Notes: generated by a model from the sequence alone, not told the origin. A DNA stretch of 64,000 nucleotides from Sciurus carolinensis (GCF_902686445.1 NC_062215.1:24264750-24328749); one strand, 5' to 3'. Positions 12,541-23,764 are shown, numbered from the stretch's first letter. Numbers and translations are program-made.

Positions 12541-14278
12541 CTGATCAAAGAGAAGAGAAATCAAAGTGAAAAGGACTCTTTTTTTTAATAAAGTCACATT
12601 TTTGTTGCAAATGGAAACTAGGGTTCTATTAGGGCCCCTAGGAAACCTAATATTCAGGGGGGTCCAGATGAAATACAGCCAAGCACTCAGCATGAGCAAA
12701 GGATTATGGGAGAAGGAGATCATTAACTAACATTAAATATTTACAGATCACCCCTAGTAGGATGCTGTTCAACAATATGATAATATATTTATTTATTAAT
12801 AAAAGAGAGGTAGGTAATTTTTCAGTTGGTTTGTAAATAAGCAGCATGAAGAAGTTTCCCACCAGACTTTCTTGATCCAGGGCATCTAAAAACCTAGCTC
12901 TTCTCTTCATTATGCATTTGAAGGTGCAGGATAAGTCTCTGACTCCTGCTATTTACAAGAGGCTGAATCAGCCAGCATGCTTCTGTATCATAGCTCACAT
13001 TTTGGCCTCCTCTGTTACACAGGAGCTTCATCCAGGGCACTTTCCACTCAGGTACTATATGAGGTAATCACCAATAAATACTGAAACGAATAGCCCAGTC
13101 CTTAAGTGGAACCATGGGGGTGTCTCATCCATTACAACTAAATTCTGGGTGGGCTGGCCCTTTTCCAGCATCTCATTTGTAGACCCTGAACATGTCTGCC
13201 AAGATTTATCTGCAAACCCCCAGGGGAACCGAAACCAAAGTGATCTGCATTAAAAATGAAAGCAACTGAAGACGACAAACCAAGCTTTAGAAGCACTGGA
13301 GAGATTTACTGGGCTTCTCAGCAAGACTCGATGGCAATGATGCCACAGGACAGCCATCGATTCTTAACAATGAAGAATTTGTATTGATCCTCTTCTACCC
13401 GGAAAGGTTAAACACTAGAGTACAAAGTGGGAGAGGATCTGGGGATTTGAATGGCAGGAGAGCTAATGCCCACTAGACCAAGGATGCTCCCTGTTCCTGA
13501 GGACCCTCTGTATGAGATCTGTAAGCCAAGCACCTACCAAAGATGAAATCTGATTCAGGAGTCCTGTTCTAGTTAAACTGCATGTGTTTTTTGGGGGATC
13601 TATTCTACCAATTTCCACCTTTCCCTTCATTTGTTTGGACCCTTCCATGAGCAGTAATGACACTGGTTGCTGAGAACGGGCAGTGGGGGCACAGGAACCC
13701 AGCTATATTTCCTTTTTTCTGCTTGTTCATAACTTATGAGCAATTCAAACAATGCATAGGGACACAAAATCCCTATACATCTCTGGGAAAGAACTTTAGT
13801 AGGAACCTTACAGTGCACTAAAACAGAGGAAGAGAACTATTAGTTAAGACTCAGATACTGAAAACAGAAGTAAAAATGTCAATCATACAGGAACTTGGGC
13901 ATTTTTTTTTTTTTTTTTTTACACAGAAAATTGTTTGTATATGCAGTAGACAATAGAGGGCGGCAAACAAAATAACTACAGTGAAAACATTCTGCCAAGG
14001 AGTTGAGAATACATTTTGAAGAAAAATAAATTGAGAGCAAAAAGCTAACTATTGAAAAGATGAAGCATATGTTTTGGGGGATATCAGTGCATGGAATAGT
14101 AGAGAAATATCACTCCCTGAAAAGTGAAAATAGTTTTCCTAGAGGATATATTATGCATTTGCAGTTGTTAAGAAGCTGATAAATCATCCCAAGGTTTTGA
14201 CTCAATTTAGGAATGAGAAGTATATTGACATCAATATTCTTCATGGATTTATGTATGATAGAGAAAAATAATTTTCGA

Positions 14279-14478
14279 GGGGGTACCAGGGATTTAACCC
14301 AGGGGTACTTTGCTACTAAGCTACATCCCCAGCCCTTTTTAGTATTTTATTTAGAGTTGGAGTCTTGCCAAGTTGCTTAGGGCCTCGCTAAGTTACTGAG
14401 GTTGGCTTTCAACCTTGCGATTCTCTTGCCTCAGCCTCCCAAGCTGCTGGGATTACAGGTGTGTGTCACTGTGCCTGG
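14279..14478 (-). repeat. B1-dID SINE, minus strand
   Basis: It begins GGGTACCAGGGATTTAACCC and contains reversed A/B-box ID sequence, then the reversed B1 half with GGGATTACAGGTGTGTG near its 5' end (right side). Both halves are present, so it is nearly full length. Confidence 0.92.
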
Positions 14479-14791
14479 TGAGAAATGTCATTTTTATAAA
14501 AATAGATTTTTAAAACCTAATTTGATATTTCTGAGTGGTATGAAGACTGACAAAGTTATCAAGGGTTTTTCTGGCCTAGCAGAGGGTCACTTTGAGGTAC
14601 TGCTCCCCACAATGTGGGACAGCTCCTAAGATGATTTTGGTTTTATCTGTAAAAAGTGATTTGACTTTGGACATATGGGGGCCTGAGAAAAACACCTGGA
14701 AAAAGACCTCTGCTGAAAGCATCAATCGCAGGAAGCTAGGAGGAAAACAGAAATCTTCCAGGAAAAACTAAAGATAAAAGAAGGACTTTGG

Positions 14792-14889
14792 GGCTGGGGA
14801 GATAGCTCAGCTGGTAGAGTGCTTGTCTTGCAAGCACAAGGCCCTGGGTTCAATCCCCAGCACCGAAAAAAACAAAAACAAACAAACAA
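14792..14889 (+). repeat. ID SINE with perfect target-site duplication
   Basis: The body starts GGCTGGGGAGATAGCTCAGC and ends CCCAGCACCG, with a tail of A and CAAA units. The 16-mer AAAAGAAGGACTTTGG occurs at 14776-14791 and again at 14890-14905. Part of it may belong to the tail, but AGAAGGACTTTGG is clearly the duplicated target. The intact copies indicate a recent insertion. Confidence 0.95.
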
Positions 14890-15120
14890 AAAAGAAGGAC
14901 TTTGGTCTTCTGGAATCCTGAAGATGGTATAGCCTACTCCAAGAATAGAGATTGTCAGAACTAGAACCATTACAAGACGGCTCTGAAAGATAGGCAGAAT
15001 GAGGGGCTAAAAAGGGAGAAAATGTTGAGCCTACTACCTCAATAGAAGTATTCTGGATTTAGAAGTTGAGGAATAATTTTTCAGCTGGGACTCTGTATTG
15101 CAGACTCCATTTAAGACTTT

Positions 15121-15428
15121 TTTGGAGTTGGTACTGGGGATTGAACTCAGGGGTGCTGAACCACTGAGCTACATCCCTAGCTCTATTAATTAAATTTTTT
15201 TTTTTTTTTTTTTTTTTTACTGTGCTGGGGATTGAACCCAGGGCCTTGTGCTTTCGAGGCAGGCTCTCTACCAACTGAGCTATCTCCCCAGCCCTTAATT
15301 ATTATTATTTTTTTTTAAATTTCGAAACAAGGTCTCACTAAGTTGCCGAGGCTGGCTTTGAACTTGCAATCTCTTACCTCAGACCCCCGTGTTGCTGGGA
15401 TTACAGGCGTGAGCCACCACTCCCGGCA
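15121..15428 (-). repeat. B1-dID SINE interrupted by an ID insertion
   Basis: The reversed dID half (15121-15186: GGTACTGGGGATTGAACTCA to CATCCCTAGC) and the reversed B1 half (15306-15428: ACAAGGTCTCACTAAG to GTGAGCCACCACTCC) belong together but are separated by a complete minus-strand ID element at 15196-15294. Removing the insert restores a normal B1-dID. Confidence 0.88.
15196..15294 (-). repeat. ID SINE nested in a B1-dID
   Basis: A T23 run (15196-15218, the element's A tail) leads into GTGCTGGGGATTGAACCCAG and ends at CTATCTCCCCAGCCC. The flanks share TTAATTA (15186-15192 and 15295-15301), a plausible target-site duplication. It is the younger of the two elements. Confidence 0.92.
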
Positions 15429-15489
15429 ACACACGTGTGATTTACATTTATGTGTATGTGTGTGCAACTTCACTAATTCGTTCCTCAGC

Positions 15490-15640
15490 ATCCAACAAAC
15501 ATATGTATAACACCTACAAAATGCCAGGGACTGTGCTGGACACCAGGAATTCCATACTGGCCACACGTGGGCACGTGGTCCTTGCTCCCAACACTACCAT
15601 CTAGTAGGGGAGGCACCATGGAACAAATAGTGTTAATATT
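15490..15640 (+). repeat. Ancient interspersed repeat relic
   Basis: AACACCTACAAAATGCCAGG, then ACTGTGCTGGACACCAGG and a segment ending in TAGTAGGGGAGGCACCATGG, follow a pattern common in old mammalian repeats (cap-like CTACTATGTGCCAGGCACTG consensus). Similar relics lie near 21200 and 38700. I do not assign a family. Confidence 0.45.
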
Positions 15641-16552
15641 TATGATTGCAATGTATCTGTGAAAGAGTTGAGAATGCTATGTATACTAGAGAATTTACCA
15701 CAGTCTGAGGGACTGGGGAGGCTTCTCTGAGGCTTCAGGTATATTTGAAAAACCTGATCTAGTGGGTGTTACTTGATGACCTTGAACGGGGAAGAGGTGA
15801 GGTGGAGGGGGGCTTCATTCCTGAAGTCTGGCCTTAAGAAGGGTTTCAAGGTCCAAAATCTTGCAGGGTTAGTTCGGCTTTGCCCTAAACTTGCCCAGCT
15901 TATCCTACAAACGGGTGAATGCATGTGGACACTTTGACTTCTTTAGAGTAGTGGAAGGAATTGAGAGCTCGGGAGCTGGCTCCCCTCTGTGGGCTGCATT
16001 TAGGTTCCTTTAGTTTATATGACTCTGGCAGCAGCCTGAGATCAGAAATGGTGCAGCATTCTGACCATTTAATTAATTCAAAACATCCTCATTCTCATTT
16101 TGAGGACATTATTCTATCTAATTATTTTTTTCCAGTCTGTCCATTTGGAATGAAAAACAAAAGAATAAAGCTTAATGCCAGCATTTCTCAATGTCTCTCC
16201 AAAAAACGTAACTCTGCACTAAATAAAGCCTGGTAATTCAAAAGCAAAGCACTAATATATTCAGCATAAAACAGACAGAGGACCTAGAGCAATAATGACA
16301 CCACTAATAACTAAAACAGTTATAACAATTAACAACAATTACAATGATAGAGAAGCTAATGGGTATGATCACTGCATTTAAATTGCTAGCAAAGCTGAGA
16401 AGGACTTTCTCCAGAGGAAAAAAAAAGTGCATGTGTCTGTTGGGGGGAGCATCTTATTTTCTTTATCTCATGTAAGGGAAGCTAAGTTCCAAGCAAACAA
16501 AATGTCAAAGGAAGAACAGCAGAAGACCAGGTTAAAAAAGAAATAGTATTGT

Positions 16553-16742
16553 AGCATGGCATGGTGGCTGGCTCACACGTGGCTCAGGAGGCTGAGGCAG
16601 GAGGAATGCAAGTTCAAGGTCAGTCTCAGCATTTAGCAAGGCCCTAAGCACCTTACTGAGGCCCTATCTCAAAATAACAAAAATAAAAAGGACTGGGAAT
16701 GTGGCTCAGTAGTTATGACCCTGGGTTCAGTCCCCTGTACCT
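16553..16742 (+). repeat. B1-dID SINE, plus strand
   Basis: The B1 half is diverged and shortened at its head (CATGGCATGGTGGCTGGCTC, GCTGAGGCAGGAGGAATGC). It is joined by an A-rich spacer to an ID-like half (GGACTGGGAATGTGGCTCAG to TTCAGTCCCCTGTACC). Confidence 0.9.
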
Positions 16743-16834
16743 CCCTCCTCAAGAAGAAATGCAATTATTTTCCTCTTTTACAGGTATTTATTGCAAGGCA
16801 TTTGTGGCTACAGGCCAAGTTCTTTTCTTTTATC

Positions 16835-16979
16835 TTTTTTTTTTTTTTTTTTAATGTTTTCATTAGTTGTGGATGGACCTTTGTTTTATTTATTTATTTA
16901 TATGTGGTGCTGAGAATCGAACCCAGTGCTTTATGCATGCTAGGCAAGTGCTCTGCCACTAAGCCACAACCCTAGCCCA
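16835..16979 (-). repeat. ID SINE, long-tail squirrel subtype, minus strand
   Basis: On the plus strand a T run leads into TAGTTGTGGATGGACCTTTG, a TTTATTTA tail, GTGGTGCTGAGAATCGAACC and finally CACTAAGCCACAACCCTAGC. This is the ID subtype whose tail carries a CCATC/CAACTA segment. The same subtype appears at 33808 and 61228. Confidence 0.92.
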
Positions 16980-17519
16980 GGTCAAGTTCTTTGTAACTGA
17001 TAATAGTCATTTCTTCGGCAACTGAGGCCAAATTGGTGCTACTATTGACAGAGTTCATGAAAATTAAACTTCAGGATGTGCAAAGTACTAAAGTCAAAGG
17101 TCAAAGGACCAGGACACCTCTCTGCCTCTCCCCTTCTTTAGGGACAGCAGAAGCTGACAGTGTTCCTTCCCGAGTTCGCCTTTTTTTTAAGGGACATTGG
17201 GTAGCTCCAGAATGCAAGCTGTGACTGGGCAAAAGAGACTAAAGTCAGGTCAGCGCGTTATTTGCGTTTCCTTAATGAGTAAAAGGAGTGTGTCAATGGG
17301 ACCTGACACTGGGCACAACCATTTAAATTATAGAAAAGAGAGAAAATGGAGAAGGCAGATGAAAGCCAATCCTATCAGAGCATGGCACCATGAGGCTTGG
17401 ACAAAAAAGCCAATACAGGGATCCATTGGAAGCTGTTGGAAATGTTCTCTAGACCAGGCCAGAAAGGCCACCTCGTTCTCTCCAGTCCAGTAGACTCTGA
17501 TACTTTATTAACTATTTTA

Positions 17520-17603
17520 TTTTATTTTGCGGTGCTGGAGATTGAACCCAGGGCCTTGTGCTTGCAAGGCAAGCACTCTACCAACTGAGCTATCTCCCCA
17601 GCC
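17520..17603 (-). repeat. ID SINE with perfect 17-bp target-site duplication
   Basis: CTTTATTAACTATTTTA occurs at 17503-17519 and 17604-17620, bracketing a minus-strand ID body from GGTGCTGGAGATTGAACCC to TATCTCCCCAGCC. The identical flanks and intact A and B boxes point to a recent insertion. Confidence 0.96.
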
Positions 17604-17897
17604 CTTTATTAACTATTTTAGAAGAAAGGTATGAACAAATTCACCAAGCTCCATCGACTATGGCACCAGAGCAGGAAGAGAACCTTTTGCATATTTTCAG
17701 TATTGTTTACTTATTTTCAGAGCTCTTAAATCTTGAGTTCTGAAATTATTATGCTCCTTAATGTTATAAGTTCTATTTGGAAGTAGGGAACGCTTACAGA
17801 GCCTTGATTTTTCACCTCATTTGCTCCTTTTACAGAGGTCGAAATTTTAGCTGGTTGAAGATCAACTCATGGTTGGTGTTAAGAAATGGGTTTCAGG

Positions 17898-18024
17898 GGG
17901 CTGGGGTTGTGGCTCAGTGGTAGAGTGCTTGCCTGGCATGTGTGAGGCCCTGGGTTCAATACTCAGCACCACATAAAAATAAATAAAAGATCCTTTGACA
18001 CCTGAAAAAAAAATAGAAAAGCAA
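17898..18024 (+). repeat. ID SINE with target-site duplication
   Basis: The body is GGGCTGGGGTTGTGGCTCAG to ACTCAGCACCACATAAAAAT with an AAATA-rich tail. The 17-mer AAGAAATGGGTTTCAGG at 17881-17897 recurs at 18025-18041 with one change (G to A), giving the duplication. Confidence 0.94.
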
Positions 18025-18040
18025 AAGAAATGGATTTCAG

Positions 18041-18263
18041 GCTGGGCACAGCAGGGCACGCCTGTAATCCAAGTGGCTCCGGAGGCTGAAGCAGGAGGAT
18101 GACCAGTTCAAAGCCAGCCTCAGCAACTTAGCGAGGCCCTAAGCAACTTGGCAAGACCCTGTCTCTAAGTAAAATATTTTAAAAAAGGGCTGGGGATAGA
18201 GCTCAGCAGTAAAATGCCCCTGGGCCAAATCCCTGGTACCCCACAACCCTACCAAAAAAAAGG
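18041..18263 (+). repeat. B1-dID SINE directly abutting an ID element
   Basis: A full composite from GGCTGGGCACAGCAGGGCAC through AACTTAGCGAGGCCCTAAGC and an A-rich joint to GGGCTGGGGATAGAGCTCAG and a short tail. It starts exactly where the right-hand target-site copy of the preceding ID ends. Confidence 0.94.
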
Positions 18264-19931
18264 GGGTTTAAAGTAAGACCTGCAAGGCATCCTTGTTTCT
18301 TTGGTCAACAATTCTCCACAGGTAGATTTTAAAGTGGGCCCTCAGAGGACCTCCCAGATAAAATTCTTATAGGCAACCATTTTCTGCCTTCCTGAAATTA
18401 CTGAATGCTTATGAGACCACAATAGTGTGGTCTATCTCTCTTTGGCTTAAAGTTTGCCCACAATTTCAGAGGAAAAGCAACAATTAATACCTGTTTCAGG
18501 GGTTTCCTTGGTCAGGGACCTGAGGTATCTACAGATGATTTCCAGAGCTGCTTTTTAGTTGACATGGTACACACAGCATGAAGGAGTTTTATTTTTGGTT
18601 ACCTGGACATTACCTTTTCATGATGAGGAAGGGAGATAAGCTCTCGTCACCAAGACCCTGAGCGTTACACTGTTCGGCTGATGGGTTGGACTTTACTGAA
18701 AATCTGAGGTGTTGAAGAGTCACTCATTAAAATAACCCTGTTACTAACAGTCATGCTGTAAACAGAGCTCTTTATAGATTGAACAATCAATACTACAAGG
18801 CTGTGATAGATTTTCTAGGTAACAGAATAAAATAAAAGAAATTGCATCTTACAGGGTCATTAACACTCAATAAGGATAAACTGAATTCCTTCCCTCCTCC
18901 CCCTTCTGATAAGATCTAGGCCTTGAAATGTTAGCAGTTCCATCAGCGAAAAGCATAGCATTCTAGGGACAGGAACCGTGGATGGTGGAGAAAAGTACTT
19001 AGATTTTAAAGGTAATCCTGCTAACCATAGTTTCTTTTAGGTGAAAAGGAAGAGGAGGAAGGCCAATTTGCTTAAAATGTTTTTATCCTGCTCCAAAAGG
19101 TAAATATAACACCCGAGAAAAAGTAAATGAAGCAAACTTATGTAGTGTGTCTATGACCTAAGAATTCAGACTGGCCCAGAGCTCTCTGCCTTTTAAATGC
19201 CTTGGTGGAGGCTGCCTGCCCTTCCCCCAGACCTCGCTGTCTTACTGTTATAAAACTAAGCAATGACATCTGGATGTTACATATTTGTTGCCGTTTCTAT
19301 AGCTCCTTTGGAGAAAAGGCAGTCTATAAATTCAATAAATAAATAAGTAAACACAAATAATAAAAATTCCTGCCTCAGATTCTGCAGAGAGAGCGAAAAG
19401 TCCTCCTGTTTTTTAATCACTGAGTCACTAATCATTATAAGTGGTGGGAAGTGTAAACCATAGAAACATATTTAGAGCTTGCTGTACTTTAACAACACCT
19501 ATTGGAGGCAAGCATGAGGAACAAAAGGGTCTTCTTTTTTTTAAACCTACTTGAATTATACCTGTTGGGACAATTAAGAAATAAATCTTCCTCTCACTTC
19601 CCAGATAGAGCCTTAGAGAGAGCAAGGCATAAGAAGAAAATGAGATGATGGAGAAGTTCAAAACTGAATTTTAGATTTTGCCAGAAGACCGATGGTTGCT
19701 GAATGGAGTTTAATATAATGCTGACCATAGGAAGCTTACAGTTATTCTGCCCAACCTGTCCATATTGAGTGTTTCTTCTCCACTCCAGTGATGGAAATTG
19801 GTTGAGAAAAGACTTGTATGGGACACGGGTTAGTCGGAACAGATTTTCTGTTGGAATTCTGAACAGCAAGTAGAAAACAGTGAGTGGATTTAATTTCATA
19901 TGTTAATGGTCATGAGCTACATTTCTTGCCC

Positions 19932-20038
19932 TTTTTATTTATTTTGAGACAGGGTCTTGTTACATTGCTGAGGCTGGACTTGAACTTGTGATCTTCCTGT
20001 CTCAGCTATCAGTAGCTGGGATTACAGGTATGTGCCGG
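19932..20038 (-). repeat. B1 half-element, minus strand
   Basis: It contains TTTTGAGACAGGGTCTTGTT, then TGAACTTGTGATCTTCCTGT and GGGATTACAGGTATGTGCC. Only the B1 part is present; no dID part adjoins it. Confidence 0.85.
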
Positions 20039-20094
20039 CTTCAATAAATCCTTTTAGGTTCACTTCCTGTAGAAAATAAAAAAGGGGCTTTCCC

Positions 20095-20200
20095 AAATGG
20101 ATAAGAAAGAGAAGGAAAGGCAGAAGGAAAGGAGAAAAGAGGAGAATGGGAAAAAGGTAAGATCAGAGAAATGGAGAGGAAGCAGGGAGGGAAAGAGAAA
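20095..20200. repeat. Polypurine tract
   Basis: About 100 bp of nearly pure A/G on the plus strand (GGAAA, GAGAA and GAAGG units) in an intron. It would be polypyrimidine in the SKAP1 transcript. No mobile element was recognised. Confidence 0.75.
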
Positions 20201-20951
20201 GAACTTCTGAAGCTTAAAATTTTCCTAGACTCCAAGAAAAAAATCAGCTAGTATCTAAATCAGTCCTGATTCGGGCTCTGCTGATGGAATGAATGTCCTT
20301 GAGGTGGTGCTGGCAACAGGCAGCATTCCTTTACTGACAATGAAGGAATAGGTCCTTGGTCCTTTTAAGGAGGCTTCCAGGGGCACCTGACCTTAGAAGG
20401 GATGGGCTTGCTAACAGCCTGAAGCATGGTTAACAGTCTGGGATGAATAAGATGTAATTTTGTATTCAACAAACCTGTTACATATTCATTTCCAAATGTG
20501 CCTGGAATCAAACCAGGCCATCAGAAGTCAGCATCACCAAGCAATTCTATCCTTCACCCCATGTTCACTTTTCAGATCTGACACATTTCCATTCCCCTCT
20601 GAACTTGCAATCTCTGGGCCTCTCAGAGAGGAGACATTTCCATTCTTTCCATTCTCAATCCTGCGATCTCTTAGAGATGAGGCAATTCTATTTTCACTGT
20701 ACTGATTTAAGAAATACTGATAGGAAAAAATAAATATCTGGTTTGGCTTCCCACCCCCTCTCAGATAAATCTTAGTGATCCTGGGAACATTAATTAAAGT
20801 GAATGGGTGGCTGTTTTTAAAGTTAAGGTATATCCCTGTCTGGTCATTTTATTTGGGGCTTCTGGGGTCATATACCAGTACCCTATTCACTAGTGAGTGC
20901 AGGCCGGAATGTCCCACCCCATGCTGTGCATCTATGTGCTCTTTCTTATAC

Positions 20952-21002
20952 CTCCTTTTTGCCGAGTGCCACGTTCATCCTCTTCTAGATCATGCTCTTC
21001 TT
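20952..21002 (-). CDS. SKAP1: SKAP1 small coding exon before SH3
   Basis: This 51-bp exon is flanked by the acceptor GTCCCCTCAG and the donor GTATAAG. In frame it reads (G)AA as Glu, then E-E-H-D-L-E-E-D-E-R-G-T-R-Q-K-G, and ends with G of a valine codon. It carries the basic half of the motif that precedes the SH3 domain and binds the ADAP SH3 domain when joined to D-Y-A-S-Y-Y of the next exon. Human SKAP1, as remembered, reads PDEEHDLEEDESGTRRKG here, so this sequence differs at three places: D to E at the junction, S to R and R to Q. Both phases match the flanking exons exactly. That fit is what supports the call, because the exon is too short to stand alone. Confidence 0.92.
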
Positions 21003-21189
21003 CTGAGGGGACAAACGATCAGCATTAGCAGTCAGTACGGTGCAGTCTCATGCTCTTTATACCGAAGGGGTTGCATTTCTCTTAGTCTATCATGCTCTCT
21101 TGTTTAAGGAAAGTTTAATTACTGTGTTCTCTTTTTCTTTTTAAAAATCTCTCTCACCTTCAAACAGGCCCTGTCCTCTTTCCCTCTGC

Positions 21190-21310
21190 TTCCATTCCTT
21201 CACAAACATTTTGAAGTGCTTACTATGTGCAGGGTGCTGCAACAGGAACTGGAGGCAAGCAACAGATAAGGCTGTTGGGGTCCCTGCCCTTACGGGGCTT
21301 ACAATCCTGG
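21190..21310 (+). repeat. Ancient interspersed repeat relic
   Basis: CTTACTATGTGCAGGGTGCT, then AACAGATAAGGC, TGGGGTCCCTGCCCTTACGG and GGCTTACAATCCTGG follow the same old consensus as the relic at 15490. The family is not assigned. Confidence 0.5.
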
Positions 21311-21449
21311 GGATTATTGACTACTATTACTAGAATCTAATCCTTTCCTCTCAAACCTCATATCTCCTTTCTTTCTGGAATTCTCTTCCAAATTTCTTAT
21401 CTCCATGCAAGCATTCGGCCTGGTTTTAGGCACTCCAGAGTTAGGAAGT

Positions 21450-21457
21450 GGTGTGTA

Positions 21458-21498
<41 letters not shown>

Positions 21499-21501
21499 TA
21501 C

Positions 21502-21533
<32 letters not shown>
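21450..21533. repeat. Compound (GT)n(GA)n microsatellite
   Basis: A GT tract with one TA interruption passes directly into a long GA tract with scattered interruptions (ATAC, GGG), about 84 bp in all. Confidence 0.96.
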
Positions 21534-22409
21534 TGGAAGTGGATGTTTAAACCCTTTGTGATTAATTAGTTCTTAATGTATCTATATTTGTTCAGCTGTA
21601 GCGGAGGCTGGTCATGTACATAATTTTATGTTTTTAGTACTTGGGGCTTATAGTTATTTTTTTTTTACTGTTTTTATTCAGCCTGCCTTATTCATTAGAG
21701 TATAAGCTCCTGAGGGCAGTTGGAATGGTCTTTTAATTAATTGCTGTAGATTCACAATGGGTTCTAAGTCAATGATAGTGTCTAACTCCAGTCAAGTGTT
21801 TATATGGCTGAAGTCACAACATGATTGGCCTAAGTTTCTAACCCTCATTAACCTGTTTCATCTCAGGCTTCATACTACTTGATACAACAGGAACTGGGCC
21901 TTTAAAAAGAAAGTATCCATGCCAGAATCACATTTAGTTATTTTATAGGTGGGGCCAAATAAACAAAAATGCACCCATTGTTCTTTTCCTCCCTGCCCGA
22001 CCTCGCACGTATGTGCGTGCGGATGTGGTGGAAAGGACATGATGAGCTATGTCTTGAAGGCTGAATACATGGTTTCTCCTGACTGCATGTCCTTTCCTTT
22101 CTCTTTCTAGGTCTTCTGGCACTTGCTTCTCTTGCTTCTCTACAGTTATGCCACCAAATGGAAACTTTGAGGCGATATCCTGGGGACATTTCCTTTTATT
22201 TATTTTTTAAATGTAAGGTTTAGAGTTTTGGTATGTCAGACTGACTGGGGTGGGGGAAGAAATCACAAACTCAAAGGTAAGAGAAACAGCATAAAATATG
22301 TTACGACATTAAAAAGTAACAGATTTCATGTGAAAAATGATATTGTGCCTTGCAAAAATTAAAAATTAAGAGAGTGATACTCTGGGAATGTAAGTTACCT
22401 GGTGCCAAG

Positions 22410-22413
<4 letters not shown>

Positions 22414-22455
<42 letters not shown>
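22414..22455. repeat. (CA)21 microsatellite
   Basis: An alternating CA tract of 42 bp without interruption. Confidence 0.97.
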
Positions 22456-22457
<2 letters not shown>

Positions 22458-23764
22458 GCCCTGGAGGATGCTATGGGGGAAGGAGCACTTTGATTCAAAA
22501 ATTCTCAGAAGTCCAGCACCATGGACTTCCACCTTCCCACCTGTAGTGCTCCCCAGCGCCCCACACGAGGAACAAAGATGTGAGATAATGGAGGAGCAAA
22601 ATCAAATACAGGAAACAGATCGCAGTGAAATAAATCACATTAAACATCATTCTTTGCACATCGTCTTCTCATTACTTCCTCCACTTCCTTCCTTCCTCTG
22701 CTCCGATGCTTTTCCTTTTTGACACAGGGCTAGTTTTACAGGACTAAGGACATTAGTGCAAGAGTTAGTACCTCCTATTTTAGAGACACCCAATAATTTG
22801 GACAGAGTGCATCTCTTTTGCTGATATCAAACAACTCAATCACAGAGACCAATAATTTGCTGTGCTTAGGCACTTTTGCAGAGAGGGTTTATTCTACCTC
22901 TGCTGTCTGCACGCAGCTGTCTCTTCCTCCCAATTCTAATCAATGTAAATTGGGTCAGATCTCCGCTGTGAATTACAAATTGGATCCGAAGTTGGAGGGT
23001 CACTGAGCCTGCTACTCCACCTCCTTCCCACCACCATTAGATGGGAAGCTACACCAAAGATCTTTTCTAAATAAATCAGACTTTATTGTAAAACTCGGCT
23101 ACTGACGAGACATAACCTCATTAGCATTGATTTTAAAATAAATTATTGAAAGTGGCTTGCCTGCTCTTTGCATTTGTAAAAAAGGAGAATGTAAATGTAT
23201 TTGCAATGATAAAAATGAAAAGTAAAACTCGATTCCTTTATCCTTTCAGGTAACAGCCCTTAATCTAGTCAGGATACAAAAAATGGGAAAAAATAGAAAT
23301 CTGTTTTGTGTAGTTCAATTTCAGACCAGATACTCTGATTTCCATTGCACCTTTGGAGTCACCTAGAAAGAAAGAAAAATGCTGGCCAGGAGCTTATATA
23401 TCATTCACCACCATTACTAAGCTCCACAGTGATGGATGTGCAGGGGGAAGCTCCAATCCCCACATCTGTTCTATCTAGCGTTGTCCTTCCCGGGTGGCTG
23501 AAAGTGGGCCCAAGTCAAGAAGCCTTGCAATTGATGGAACAGTGGCTGTGCCTCTGGGGTCTTTGGGAGACTGAGGATGGGGCACTGTCTCCTAGTGAAG
23601 GAAAGCACCTTCTGAAGCTGGTTGTGAAAAGCACACCCCTCTGTCCCTTCCTGGCTTCAGAGGACACCGTATAGAGATGTGTACCATTTATCTAGGACCC
23701 TTCTGTGAAACCCAACTGGCGTCTTTCAAGCTCCAAAGTCGAGACAACTGATTATATGGCAACA

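Larger units (their letters stand above)
12541..20951 (-). other. SKAP1: SKAP1 intron between small exon and SH3 exon
   Basis: An 8411-bp intron. From 12541 to 14278 I see no recognisable element apart from a T19 run near 13902. From 14279 to 18263 it holds a dense SINE group of young and old ID and B1-dID elements on both strands. From 18264 to 19931 nothing is recognised. A single B1 piece lies near 20 kb, followed by a polypurine stretch at 20095-20200. Confidence 0.9.

Noticed and set aside
12278..12541. An 87-residue protein starting at the SH3 segment
   Set aside because: Only the first 33 or so residues are SKAP1. The reading continues past a proper GT donor at 12438-12439, and the ATG is created where the acceptor meets the exon.
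14792..14889. Possible functional tRNA gene, because of A- and B-box-like sequence
   Set aside because: The A/B boxes belong to the tRNA-derived ID SINE. The A tail and target duplication show retroposition.
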